A stretch of 64,000 bases of DNA from Tretioscincus oriximinensis (Eukaryota; Chordata; Lepidosauria; Squamata; Gymnophthalmidae), in assembly GCA_022410635.1 (NCBI GenBank), contig JAJVDF010000002.1, positions 7,505,738 through 7,569,737 of the forward strand, read 5' to 3'. The notes below the pieces were generated by a model. The model had not been told where the DNA came from. It saw nothing but the letters and a program-made list of their open reading frames with translations, and made no database searches. A program made the translations under genes and the position numbers. This document shows positions 1-11,080 of the stretch, piece by piece. Every line of letters starts with the position of its first letter. Position 1 is the first letter of the stretch.

Positions 1-374
1 ATTAAAAGTGAGGCTTTATATATGCTAGTAATGAATTGACAGGTTTTTCCGTCCCTCTGTCATACTCTAGTTTTTCTTCAGTTAAGATGTTTAATGCTGA
101 ATGACAAGCTTAGAAAACAGCCAAATGGCAATTCCTACTCCTACCTCCAATACGCTGTTCTTTCATATTGTCAGATGAATAGGCTCCTTATATTGTGAGT
201 AGGAGGAAGGAAAACAAATCCACAAATTGCAAAGGTAAGTTTTTATGTGTTCTTTTTATTCATTTATAATTTACTTCCCCCAGGTTATCCTACTTGGGGA
301 GCAGACACACAACAAAAATGTATCTCTTTCTCTGTACAGTGTTCCACCTTCTTCTGTTTTCGGCCCACACGTGT

Positions 375-476
375 TAATGGAGGCTCCGCCATGTATCCGG
401 AAGAAATCTGCAATAGGAGACAAATCTCCTATTGCAGATCTTATCTGTCTGCCTAGCGAAATGCCTGTGTCCTCCA
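375..476. repeat. Fold-back with perfect 15-bp inner hairpin
   Basis: ATCTGCAATAGGAGA at 406-420, loop CAAA, exact reverse complement at 425-439. AATGGAGG and CCTCCATT pair further out. Probably a small DNA transposon remnant; the three overlapping open frames here are by-products. Confidence 0.55.
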
Positions 477-2504
477 TTGAAACAGACTGCAGCCCTGTCG
501 TGTGTACAAAAAGGGCTTAAGTGTTGTCCTTGTGGCATCATGACCTGTATAAGGAAAAGATGACTACTTCAGTTGGGATGGATGGGAAGGTATGGAAACA
601 CATGCAGTCAGCCACAACGTGGAAATGTCTCTTATGTGTGACAAACCTGAATGCTGGGCATATGACTGGCCAATCAGTGACTAATACCTCTTTGTCAAGG
701 GAAGGCATTGCCAGATTTAAATGACGAGAACTACAGTATGAACAAATAAGGTCAATTTTTTTAGCACTCTGCAATTAACTTGTTATATTAATTGACTGAT
801 TTAGAGTTTAGAGTTGATGTCCTGGATTGTTGGTTTACCAGCAAAATCAATTCTCCAACCACTACAAAGAGTTATTGACAAAAGGCTGGGATCTGTGAAT
901 AGTTCTGGTGAGAAATAGCAAGGGTGTGACATGTAGATGAAGGTTATTGACAGCAAACTATTAAATAAAGTTTTAGTGGAGGGATTACTGCACTTCCTCT
1001 TGACAAGTGTTGGGAATTGTATGAGAATCCTGTACATTTTATCAGATTTCCCACTCTCATATGGCGTATGAAATCTCATACAGCAATGCACGAGAAACCC
1101 ATCTCCTGTTTGGTGATATCGTTTCGGCTCCTGCTTCCAGAAAAGGTGTCTTGGGAGGCAGAAGTGATATCACAAATGATGTCCCTTTCAGCTTCCACAA
1201 AGGGCACCCACATGACATTATTTCTGGGGCAGGACCAGAACTGACATCATCAAATCTTGCATGCGCACTTTGTACGTGCACTGCCCAAGATTTCCAGGTC
1301 TCACACCTGAGAATTACTGGCCCCAATACTCCCCAAACTGTACTCAACAAACAAACAAAATAGATGCCAGGAGAGTGTGTCATGTGCACAGATAATCCTG
1401 TTTGTCATGAGCTGACAGAATAACAGAAGTCAGAATATATGGTAAAAGTATGAATAAACAAATACCATNTGGATACAGGCTTAAAGAGTCCTGTCTGATT
1501 GCACTCTCAGGAAATACTTGTGAAGCCATGCTCTATCTCTCTGATTTTCTATTTTCAGATCAAGAAGATGAAAGTTCCTCTTCCTCTTCTTCTCCCACCC
1601 CTGCCCTAAATTGCAAGAAACCCAGGATATTCAAACAATCAAGCATCCAGATCAGGAAGGCACAGTATTTCTAGCTTATGTTGACATTGTTTCCATATAA
1701 AAGTCCGAATTAAAACACCCAAATTGTAGGAAAACCTGTCCCTCTTCTTTTTATTTTAATTCCCATGTTTTCTCTAGCCAGAAGTCAAAGACATTTGTAC
1801 CAGTATTTGATTCTTGTCTGGTTCAGAGTCTATGAATCTAGCATATGGATATGTTCTGAAGTGATTCAAGGTTCTGTTTTGTTATTAAGAGAAGGGTTTT
1901 ATGGTGTGAGGGTGGAGATCAGGAGAGGTGTTATATTAGGAAAATGTCCTCCATATTGCTATTTTGCAGGGAGCCCCCTGGCACTGATCCAAGTCTCAGC
2001 AGAAAAAGGCTTTGGTAGGCCAAAGCATGGGTTATGTAACTGAAACCGACCTGCTATGTTCTCCTGCATGTGGCACATGCCTCCTGAATGAAACAGTTAT
2101 TGATAAAATAACAAAAAACACAAAGGTATTTTTTTCATTTCATAGCTTTTATTTGTTGTTCCATTTCCTGTCTTATGTCTAGCTAGTTAGCTGTTGTCCT
2201 TTCCCACACTTTAACATTAAAAATCTCAAATGAAACTCTATCAAAGCAAATTTGAAAATGAACTTCACGTGGATCAAGAATGAATTGGATGATATATGTC
2301 CTACAATCAGTATCTTTCTCATAAGCCCAAACACATACTTAAGTATTTATTTCTCTTTTTAATGAATTTTGGGGGGTGTATTTAAAGCATTCAAAGAGCC
2401 AAATGATGAAGATTGCCAACTTTTCAATGAGAATGAAATGGCTTCTGCTCAAGAATTTACTTAGCTGTTCCACATAGATATGTGAAAGCCACAACATCTA
2501 CTCA
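477..2504. other. No gene recognised
   Basis: Unique-looking AT-rich sequence; short open frames on both strands show no known motif. A CT-rich patch near 1575-1600 encodes a Ser run only. Confidence 0.6.
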
Positions 2505-3930
2505 TTCATTCCCCGTTTTTGTCCACATTCCTTGTCCACATCCCCTGGCCACAATAATTGAAACTGATCCAAGATAACTGGACCAGACAGTTCTCTGGAC
2601 ACTTCCCTCTGGGCTACTCACAAGAGTGGCATCCAATCCCTCATGAATCTGAGCAACTTTGCCATCAAAGTGCCTTGCAAATTTGTCACAGCAGATATTG
2701 GTTGGCCTTTGCCCTTGGTGTCCTGGGCTACATCTTATCAGGCCATTCACCACTCGAAAGAGCTCTGCTGGACAGCTACTCAAGAATGCAACGGTAGCAG
2801 AGAAATATTTCCTTTTTGCTGCCACCACCGTCACCTGGTAGGCACGATAATGTGCTCTAACCCATGTTCGGTCAGATTGTTGCAGGGATTTGCGCCACCT
2901 GCGCTCCAGTCATCGGCCTTTCTGCTTCAAAACCCTTAACTCCCCAGAATACCAGGGAGCTCTACGAGCGCCACAGNTACGCTGAGAGCACCTGGGAGCA
3001 ATCATGTTGATAGCCCTGGTCGTCTCCCAATTCCAAAGGGAGACCAGAACTTCAACAGGAGCACCATCCATGCAAACCGGGAAATCCCCCAGGGCATTCA
3101 GGAATCCAGGGGCAGACCATTTGAATGGGTCTCTCATCCTTGCAGTGAGGAGCCGTCACTGTAAGCCCAAATCTCACCAGGGAATGATCCATCCATGACA
3201 ACAGGCTATCAATGGATCCTCACCAATTTGTTCAGTAGAAAAAAACAGATCGAGAGTATGTCTTGCTCTGTGAGTTGGGCTGGTAACATATTGAGATAGC
3301 CCCATGGTTATGGAGGCTATGAAGGACTGAGCAGGACCAGTGACANTAGCCTCTGCCAAGGAACCATAGTGTTAGGTGCCTCCAACACCACATCAGAGAC
3401 CACCTCTGCCAACTCAGATAGGGCACCCCTATTCTATCTCTTATGCTCAATAACAAGAACAGCCCCTCAAATCCAGAAGCAGAGCAAATTGGCCGCCTGA
3501 TGAGAGAGATGGAAGATTTGTGGACCACAGCAACAACCCCTCCCCACTGGTCTAGAACAGTGCTTCCCTGAGTAACGTGGGGGACAAAGCTGGGTAAGAT
3601 TAGGCCCACCCAGTTCGTCCACCCAGGTCTCAGTAATACATGCCGAGTCAGCCCCTTCATTCAGGATCAGATCATGGGTGATAGATGTTTTGTTCTGGAC
3701 TGATGTGGCATTTAGAAGCAGAACCACCAGAGCAGTGAACAGGTCAGCAGGCATCCCCAAAACCTGCAGGTTGGAAGGCAGAACAGAAGGAATGATAGCC
3801 TTCACATATCTATCACCNTTTCTCTTAACTTGCCTGTTCTGACTCCCAGCACNATATCTCCTCCTGCCCGTCACCACAGTCGGTAATATTCCTGATTCCT
3901 GTCTTCGACCTTTATTTTACAGGAACCTAG
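2505..3930 (-). mobile_element. L2-like LINE fragment: endonuclease and linker, no RT
   Basis: On the - strand, reading from 3877: LLNATSVQNKTSI..DLILNEGADSACITETWV is an AP-endonuclease N-terminus with the ITETW motif. Then follow TSPTHRARHTLDLFFSTEQ (the S-H-TLDL/F region), then APWYSGELRVLKQKGR and FRVVNGLIR...CDKFARHFDGKVAQI of the linker, broken over at least three frames. RT and 3' end are absent, unlike most LINE copies, which keep the 3' end. Confidence 0.7.
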
Positions 3931-4734
3931 ATGGTTCACCGATGAATAGAAAACCAGAGCATACCAAACACAAATAGAGAAGAATATTTTGAAGTGTAAT
4001 CTGTTATTTAGTTGCCTACAGTATGTACTTATTATTCAAATTGGTAATATATATTTCNCAAAATATAATAACTTATAAGGTCTATTTTAGGGTTGCCATG
4101 GGGATTCTATAGAAGAAGGTATGTCAACAGATGTAGCTACTGAAATTTAGTTTTGTGTACGATCAAATTTCTGGCAACATAAGTAGACATGTGTTTATAC
4201 AGTATTTCATTTCTTATTCAATGTGGTTTTATATACCAAGGGAAATGTGACTTTTCTCCCGAACTGTGGTGCTGCATGCAGCAATATTGTGCAATGAATG
4301 ATATTGCTGGCAATGGAAACTGGCAATTAAGGGAATCAATCATCTCCTGTAATGTGAATTTATATAATGTAGTGGTTTCCTGGGAAGTAATCAGGAACTG
4401 GTTGAAACTCAAATGTTCTTTTTGAAGTGGATGCTGTCCTATGGTGAGAAAACGCTCAGAACTCTTCCTCTGCACTTTGGTGTGGGACAGGGGAAGACTA
4501 TGTAGAATGTGCTTCCATGTATAACAAATTATAGAGGATATTCCCCAGTACAAAGCATCACTCCCTTTTTGCCTTAAAGGGCATGGGATTTGGGTGCCAT
4601 AGCCCATATAATTCAGAATACTAAAGGCTCATCCAAAGGGCTTCACTGGAATATTTTAGCATATGGCTGTTATTGATTGTGTTAGCTCCCTTCTATCAAA
4701 TTAACTTCTATAAATATCTGGAGTTGTCATGGTG

Positions 4735-5010
4735 CAGAGAAAAGAAAGAAGAGGAGGAGAAGGAAGAAGAAGAAATTTTCTCAACCCACTTTTCTCAACC
4801 CTAAAGGAATCAAAGTGGCTTGGATAACCTTCTGTTTTTCTCTTCACAAGAGAACTTTGTGAAGGAAGTGGGACTGAGAGAGCTCTATAAAACTATGACT
4901 AGTCCAAAGTCACCCTGCTGGCTTTTATGATGAGTACAGAATCAAAACAGGAGACTTCCAGATAAAAGTCTGACACTCTAACCACTAGACCAGAGGAATC
5001 AGTCCCATAG
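4735..5010 (-). mobile_element. Composite tRNA-derived SINE: type 2 head, type 1 tail
   Basis: Read on the - strand it has TAGTGGTTAGAGTGTCAGAC then GTCACTTTG-side body, and ends with AAGCCACTTTGATTCCTTT...GAGAAAAG and a GAA-rich tail (4735-4778 on +), i.e. the type 1 ending rather than the L2-like ending of 44060. Confidence 0.5.
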
Positions 5011-6044
5011 TTGCAAGGACAGCTTGAACAAATNGGATGAAATGGCAAGGGACATCCATCTGTCTGGGATGGTTTTAGTGAATCCTGCATTATACATGAG
5101 ATTAGACCCAATAACCCAGAAGGTCCCTTTTAGTTTTATGATTCTGTGAAACAATCTCCACCCAATTGATCAAGTTCATTTCCTGTTCAAAATTAGGCAG
5201 AGCTTAAAACAGATCTAGAGGGTTAATTTCAGGTTCTGGGGCAAAGAAGGAGCAAAACTGACTTCCATAACAATAAACATGATCTTGGGAGGAGCTGAAA
5301 GATTTCCAGGTTCTGGCAATCCTAAACTGAATCATGTGCTGCATAATCCAGCAGGCAAGTTGCACCACCTTCTTATTGGTGTTCATCTCTAAGGTGGGTC
5401 TGTAATCTTGTTTGTCTCAAATGAAGTGTGGCAAAGATTAATTACTGCTTTAAGAAAACATGTAAGAGAAATCTGCCTTTGATCCCATGCACATTCTCTA
5501 GAACATTAGCATTATAACGTTGGTTAGAATCAGACTTTCTGAGGAGATGAACATTTATACATTTATGGTTGTTCAGGCTGTGAAATCCAACATAGAATAA
5601 TGAATGGGAATCAGTTCACTTGGTTGAGTATAGTGGAGAGGGGAATTTGGTACTGTGAAGAAAAAAGTGAAATACTACTGTCGGAGCAACCCAGCTCCAA
5701 TTAAGGGATCTGCAGGAGCAACCACACATTTTCAATTATGAAATAAAGTTCTTGGAACAATTGTTGGCTTCAAAGATCTTACCTTAGAAAGTTCTGGACA
5801 CNTAGGCTGCATTCGCATTGCCCCTTAATGCATGCACAACTGTGAAGCCAAAGTCCACTGTTCCAATTGTGTTACCATAAAAACGATCCCATGTCACTCA
5901 AAATATACACCACAGGTTTCTGCTGTGCAGTTCATGGTGAAATCCTGTTGTGGCTGCTCCATTTTGTCATTTGCATTACTTGTATTCCGAGAACCCAGTT
6001 TCCCATAGCCACCCTCATGTAAGCAGGCAGTCCTGTCTCAGGCA
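5011..6044. other. No gene recognised
   Basis: No coding, RNA or clear repeat signal. GGCTGCATTCGCATTGCCCC at 5813 resembles short DNA-element termini but no partner end was found. Confidence 0.5.
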
Positions 6045-6285
6045 CAAATGGCTCAGTCGCTAAGAAGACAGTCTTCCATCTGGGAGATGGGGTTTCAAAG
6101 CCCTGAGGTGACTGCCTTCCACTAGCCTGCAGCTCTAGCCAACTCAGCTATTCAAAAGAGATAAATGAGTATCATCATAAACTTAATGGGAAAGACAGAA
6201 TAAGATGTAAGCCTTCAGGTGAAAATTAACCCTGTAAGCTGCTCTGGAAAAGAGCAGGGTATAAAAACTTGATTCTTCTACTTCA
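6045..6285 (+). mobile_element. tRNA-derived SINE, type 1
   Basis: A-box-like TGGCTCAGTCGCTAAG, B-box-like GGTTTCAAAGCCC, then TTCCACTAGCCTGCAGCTCT, and a tail GAGCAGGGTATAAAAACTTG...TTCTTCT. This head and body recur at 15668 (-), 17848, 28118, 28757, 47206 and 48158. Confidence 0.7.
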
Positions 6286-6604
6286 GCCGTGCGCTGAGAT
6301 GTGACTTACAGGATCCTCAGACTATTAGGGAAAGAGGGGGGGGTCCTGGGGTTTTTTTTTGCTGTGCTCATAACATTTTTGGAGGAGTCTTCAGACCTGA
6401 CTATATTTTCACCCTACACACTTTCAATAGATCTACCCCCACCTGCCGCCCTATCATTTTCTTCAAGCAATGACACTTCTGCTTCCACCAGCTTTCTCCT
6501 CATTTGTAGTTTAGAAACTATTGTGTTGACTATTTGATTTTGAGCACCATTAGTTCAGTTCAGTTTTGGTACAAATGGAACCCATCTCATACAGTTTATC
6601 AATC

Positions 6605-6730
6605 GCTGCTTTATTTATTTATTTGTACTTGTATCCCGCCCTATACCCGAAGGTCTCGGGGCAGGCAAGATTGGCGCACATAGCTTTTTTTGCTTTCTCC
6701 ACAACAGACACCCTTTAGGAAATGTGGCCT
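6605..6730 (-). mobile_element. SINE type 2 / L2-like tail piece
   Basis: (TTTA)n, TATCCCGCCCTATACCCGAAGG, GGCGCACATAGCTTTTTTTGC and CACAACAGACACCC match the 3' half of the SINE at 44060. Confidence 0.6.
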
Positions 6731-6791
6731 TCTGTATCTGTCCCCCAAACAGGCATTAAAACAGTAAAAAGGATCCATCATCATATCTCCA

Positions 6792-7027
6792 TATACGCTT
6801 CAAAAAATGTATACACACTTTGAACTTCCATAGAAAATTTATTTACTGTTCTACAAAGTTAAATTTCAGGAAATTAGAAAGCTTAAAGTCCAATGTAAAT
6901 AAAAAGTAAATAACAAATGTTAATACTGTTCAAATCGGGAAATCCTGAAATTTAACTTTGTAGAACAGTAAATAAATTTTCTGTGGAAGTTCAAAGTGTG
7001 TATACAATTTTTGAAGCACCCTGTATA
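6792..7027. mobile_element. Mariner-like fold-back element
   Basis: Arms 6797-6872 and 6943-7017 are inverted copies (TATACACACTTTGAACTTCC... ...GTTAAATTTCAGGA) with few mismatches. The right end reads GAAGCACCCTGTATA, i.e. TACAGGGTGCTTC outward, a mariner-type terminus next to TA. The middle is 70 bp of AT-rich sequence. Non-coding. Confidence 0.65.
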
Positions 7028-7612
7028 TTGTGCTTTCTTCACCTTAAAGTCTGGCAGGGCCACATTTAGGCAAAATATAGATACCGATAATACTAAGAAG
7101 ATATTAATATTTTTTATTGCTCTTATTATTATAAAACCCAAAGTAGCTGAGGGAAGAGGGGGAGTAAAATAAATAAAGTAAATAAGTAAGTAAATTACTG
7201 CCCATGTGCAAAATATAGCTTAAATCCGNCCCTGAGTAGTGACATCTTAGCAATGTTGCTTTTTAGGGCTTTGATTGATTGCTGGCTAGTATCATTTGTT
7301 CCAGTATTGTGATTGTATATATTCCTTTCCGTTGTGAATCCTTTAATGTGATGGAAAGAATCTTCTTTTTCCTGATTACGGGGCGTGTGTGTGTGTTATC
7401 AATTTTTGAGGCTTCAAGATATGATTAAATGCATGCTTGAGTCTTGTATTCCCAGGTTCTATTCCCTCAATAATCTATTAGAAAACAAAATAGTATTACC
7501 AGAAGTAATGAAGCATTAATATATTTGCTATATTACATCAATTAAAATATTGCCAAACTTGGCTTTATGCAGATGGACATTGCTACAACTAATTCAGATC
7601 AAGCACATCTGA

Positions 7613-8465
7613 ACATAAGAAGAGCCATACTGGATCGAGCCACAGCCCATCCAGTCCAGCATTCTATCTCATAAAGAGGCCCACCAGATGCACTTGGGCA
7701 GTCTGAACAGAGGAAAGCAAAATATGCACTTGTTCATGACTCCCTGGAAATGGTATTTCAGGAGTCCTGCCTGTTGCTCCATCCTGGAGGCAACATCCAG
7801 ACATCCATCCTAGTAGCCATTGATACCCTTGGTGTCCATAAACGTGTCTAGTCCTGACTTGAAGCTATCCAAGCTGTTAGCTAATACCACCTCTTTGGGA
7901 AGTAAAATCCACAGGCCGATGACAGGAGTTCCCTCTGGTTCTAGTGTTGTGTGATAGAGAAAACATTTTTCTCTATTTACCCTGTCCATCCCGTGCATGA
8001 TTTTGTACACTTCAATCAGATAAACTCTCAAACGTCACCTTTCGAGGCTGAAGAGGCCCAGATGTTGCAGCCTGACTTCATAAGGGAGGTGCTCCAGACC
8101 CCTGATAATTCTTGTTGCCCTTTTCTGCACCTTGTCAAGTTCCACCACACCCCTCTTGAGAAGTGGTGACCAGAATTGAACACAGTTTTCCAAATCTGGC
8201 TTCACCACAGATTTATAAAGAGGCAAAGTGACATTTGCTGATTCTTTTTCGATTCTTTTCTCAGCATCAAATTTGCCTTTTTTGCTGCTGCTGCACAGTG
8301 GGTTGACATCTCCATCGAATTGTCTACCAACACCCCAAGATCCTTTTCTTGCTCNGTCACAGAAAGCTTGGTTCCCATCAGGTGGTAGGAGTAGTTGGGA
8401 TTCTTTGCCCCAATGTGCATGACCTTGCACTTGCTTAAGTTGAAGTGCATTTGCCACTTTGATGG
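7613..8465 (-). mobile_element. CR1-clade LINE, 3' part
   Basis: On the - strand it encodes the RT C-terminal region (KCKVMHIGAKNPNYSYHL, EKDLGVLVDNS, EVRLQHLGLFSLER, LIEVYKIMHGMDRVNREK, NSLDSFKSGLDTFMDTKGING) in two shifted frames and ends with the family 3' end GGCTCTTCTTATGTTC. 5'-truncated. Confidence 0.8.
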
Positions 8466-8760
8466 CCAAAGTGGATTTATTGATACGGATTTTGCACAGT
8501 AAATGCATAAAGTGCCTAACCAATTAAATTTAATTAAATGTAGCTTTACTGGTATATCGATTTTTGTAAAGATTATTAACTTAACCCTTACATTATAAAT
8601 ACCCAACAAAGAAATATGCTAATATTTCAATAGTTCTCTCTGGAGGGTCATTTTCATTTACAAACAGAAATAAAGTGGGCTTTTGATGTTATAAGAAAAA
8701 TGTTTCTTCCCAAACTTCTCCAGTTATCTTGAGTATATATGTTTCCCTATCATTGCCTGC

Positions 8761-8761
8761 C

Positions 8762-8798
<37 letters not shown>

Positions 8799-8810
8799 TA
8801 TATAAAACCC
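8761..8810. repeat. Compound (CT)n(CA)n(TA)n microsatellite
   Basis: CT repeat from 8761, CA from about 8783, then TATATA. Confidence 0.9.
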
Positions 8811-8910
8811 TACTACTTCCCAGCAGGAATGAGGCAGCTGACTTTTGAAAGTGATGCAGAGAATATTCTGTGAAGAAAATCAGCCCTGTTAACTAGATTT
8901 GTTGAATGAG

Positions 8911-9168
8911 TTATTTGTTCTGGGAAAAGGCTATTAAGGTTGAAGACATTGTGATATGAGACTTAAACGAACGCCTACCCCAAGAACAAGCAGAAGCAGA
9001 GCCGAAGGAATTGCTGATATTCATTGCATTAGAGAAAACATCATGAAAAGAATCAGAAACAGAAGATCCTGCTGGTTCTTTAAATTTGTTTTGCATGGGA
9101 GAACTCCATCGGTTGCCAGTCTGACTCATTTGACAAATCTGTAGATACATCCGATTGATCGTTCCCAT
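8911..9168 (-). other. Open frame of 85 codons, unassigned
   Basis: Ser-rich translation (PAGSSVSDSFHDVFSNAMNI) overlapping another frame on the + strand. No motif, splice context or repeat match was recognised. Confidence 0.15.
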
Positions 9169-9999
9169 TCAATTTGTGTGACACAGATTGCTCCATGGCT
9201 ATGTAAATTTTCTGAACTTTATATACACATTTCCATTCTGCGCCCCCCACTGTGAAGAAGATTTCTCCATTGCAACAGCGTTAAAGCAATGGCCTCCGAA
9301 GTCCAAACTTTCTACATACAATCTAAGGTCTTGCTTTCACAGCCTCAGTAATGAGTTTTATTATAACACATCTAATGTGCTGTAACAGATCTCTAAAATA
9401 CATTAAAGAGGCCTCTGCAAACAGGGCCTAAATGAACAGCAACTCTCAGACATTTGTAATCATAAACTAGTTAGCTCAGGGTGATGGTTGTGATCCCAGT
9501 GGGAACAAATTTGATGTTCCCACTGATGGTGACATCACTTTCATAAAGTCCAACAAGGAGCTAGTACCACTTAGAGACTTACAGGAGAAAGGTAGCAGGC
9601 ATGATCTTTCATAAATCACTTTCATAGGCCTAACATGTGCACCCACTGCTGATGGATAGATCTTTTCTATATAGGAGAAGGAGCTTCAGAGCCCAAGATG
9701 TTTGGGGTTTTATTGTGTATAAGGCATAGCTCATTGAAGCATGCATTCTGTAGACATTTGCAGACAGACTTGACCAGACAGGTGTTACGTAACCTTGAGT
9801 GCATTTGCCAGCATATTCTTTGGGAATATATTCTGGAAATAGCCATTTTCTTCTAGAGCCATTTTGGAGTAACTGTGAGGTTCTGATTTCAAAGAGCTGT
9901 CTGGGCCCCAATTTGTCTCCAAAACCTCATGCTGCCTACCTTTTCTTGTTCAGCTCCAGGGTATTACCAGATCCCTGTACTAATTCCAGTCTGCAACTT

Positions 10000-10140
10000 T
10001 GAAAGCCAGGGGCCATTCTACTGTGTTATTAGGAGAGCTATGATGAGCCATGCTCTGGTAACCTCCAGATTAGAATACTGTAAAATAACCTATATAGGTC
10101 AACTCTTTGAGGCAGAATTTGTACAGAATCCAACATGCTG
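10000..10140 (+). mobile_element. L2-like LINE, short RT-thumb fragment
   Basis: Encodes MMSHALVTSRLEYCKITYIG, resembling the LVTSRLDYCN block after the RT palm in L2/CR1-type LINEs. Ends within 100 bases. Confidence 0.55.
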
Positions 10141-10864
10141 AATTTCTACACACAGCCTGGATTTTTGCTCTTAGAAGTTCAGCAGCTAATTAATGGCATT
10201 TTCCAGATGTGATTCAGGATTTTCTGTAACGATTTTTTTGAATTGTTGGCTCCAATGATATAGTAAGTCTAGTCTACCATCCCTAAAAATGCACCAAATC
10301 CTTAGCTACTCCAAACTGTTTAGGACCCTAATTGGATTTTACTACCAAGCTTTGATTTCAAGGTTTTATAAACTTTTATAAATGTTCATTATATTCATTT
10401 TCACTTGCTAATGTTGAATACATTCAGATTGTATTATTATCAAATATTTATAATTTTCTTTTTTCTTAAGACTTTTAGTTACATTTTCTCTTCAAATTTT
10501 ATTCTATTTTATTCAAGATTTTTATTTTGTTTATAGAAAAATTACATTTTTTTAAAAAAATGTAAGGTTCTGTCAGTGTGTCTTGATTAAATAACACATG
10601 TTTTGTAATTGTATCAAATTTAATAAGTGTTTTCCAATATAACTTTACATCTCATACAGAAGATTGTTTAGTTTGCAGTTACATATGTTCTATTAAATAG
10701 TCCTCAATTCTGAAGGACTGAAAACCAGAAAAAACTGTTCAATATCTATATTTCTGGTTTTCAATTCTGTTATTTGGGACAGAGAACTTTTGATTAGCTT
10801 GTATGTGATTGCAGTCTTATCATAATTCTTAGTTTTTATATTTGTTTGCCTGCTTCAACAATAA

Positions 10865-11080
10865 TGACCTCGAGGTCCATCAGTCATCATTGTTATATTC
10901 TTTTAGAAGGTCTTTGTAGACGCACCTCTTTAACCTAGCCGTTAGCTGAAGAAATATCATTTTTCTTCCCACCTTTAGATATAATTTTATACTGTTTTTA
11001 ATTTGTCAATATGGTATTGTTTCCCACCCTGAGATTTTTGGGTATAGGGCAGGGTATAAGTATAAATAAATAAATAATGA
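10865..11080 (+). mobile_element. L2-like LINE 3' end
   Basis: Contains GTAGACGCACCTCTTTA, TTAGCTGAAGAAAT and the tail CACCCTGAGATTTTTGGGTA...GGGCAGGGTATAAGT followed by (AAAT)n. The same tail recurs at 19262, 31785, 33980 and 44060. Confidence 0.6.

Larger units (their letters stand above)
8466..9999. other. No gene recognised
   Basis: Contains the dinucleotide array at 8761 and a small hairpin (TGGGAACA/TGTTCCCA near 9500-9525). Otherwise nothing. Confidence 0.5.

Noticed and set aside
1450..1674. Ser-rich frame as an exon
   Set aside because: The Ser run comes from a CT-rich patch; no acceptor and donor pair or family match.
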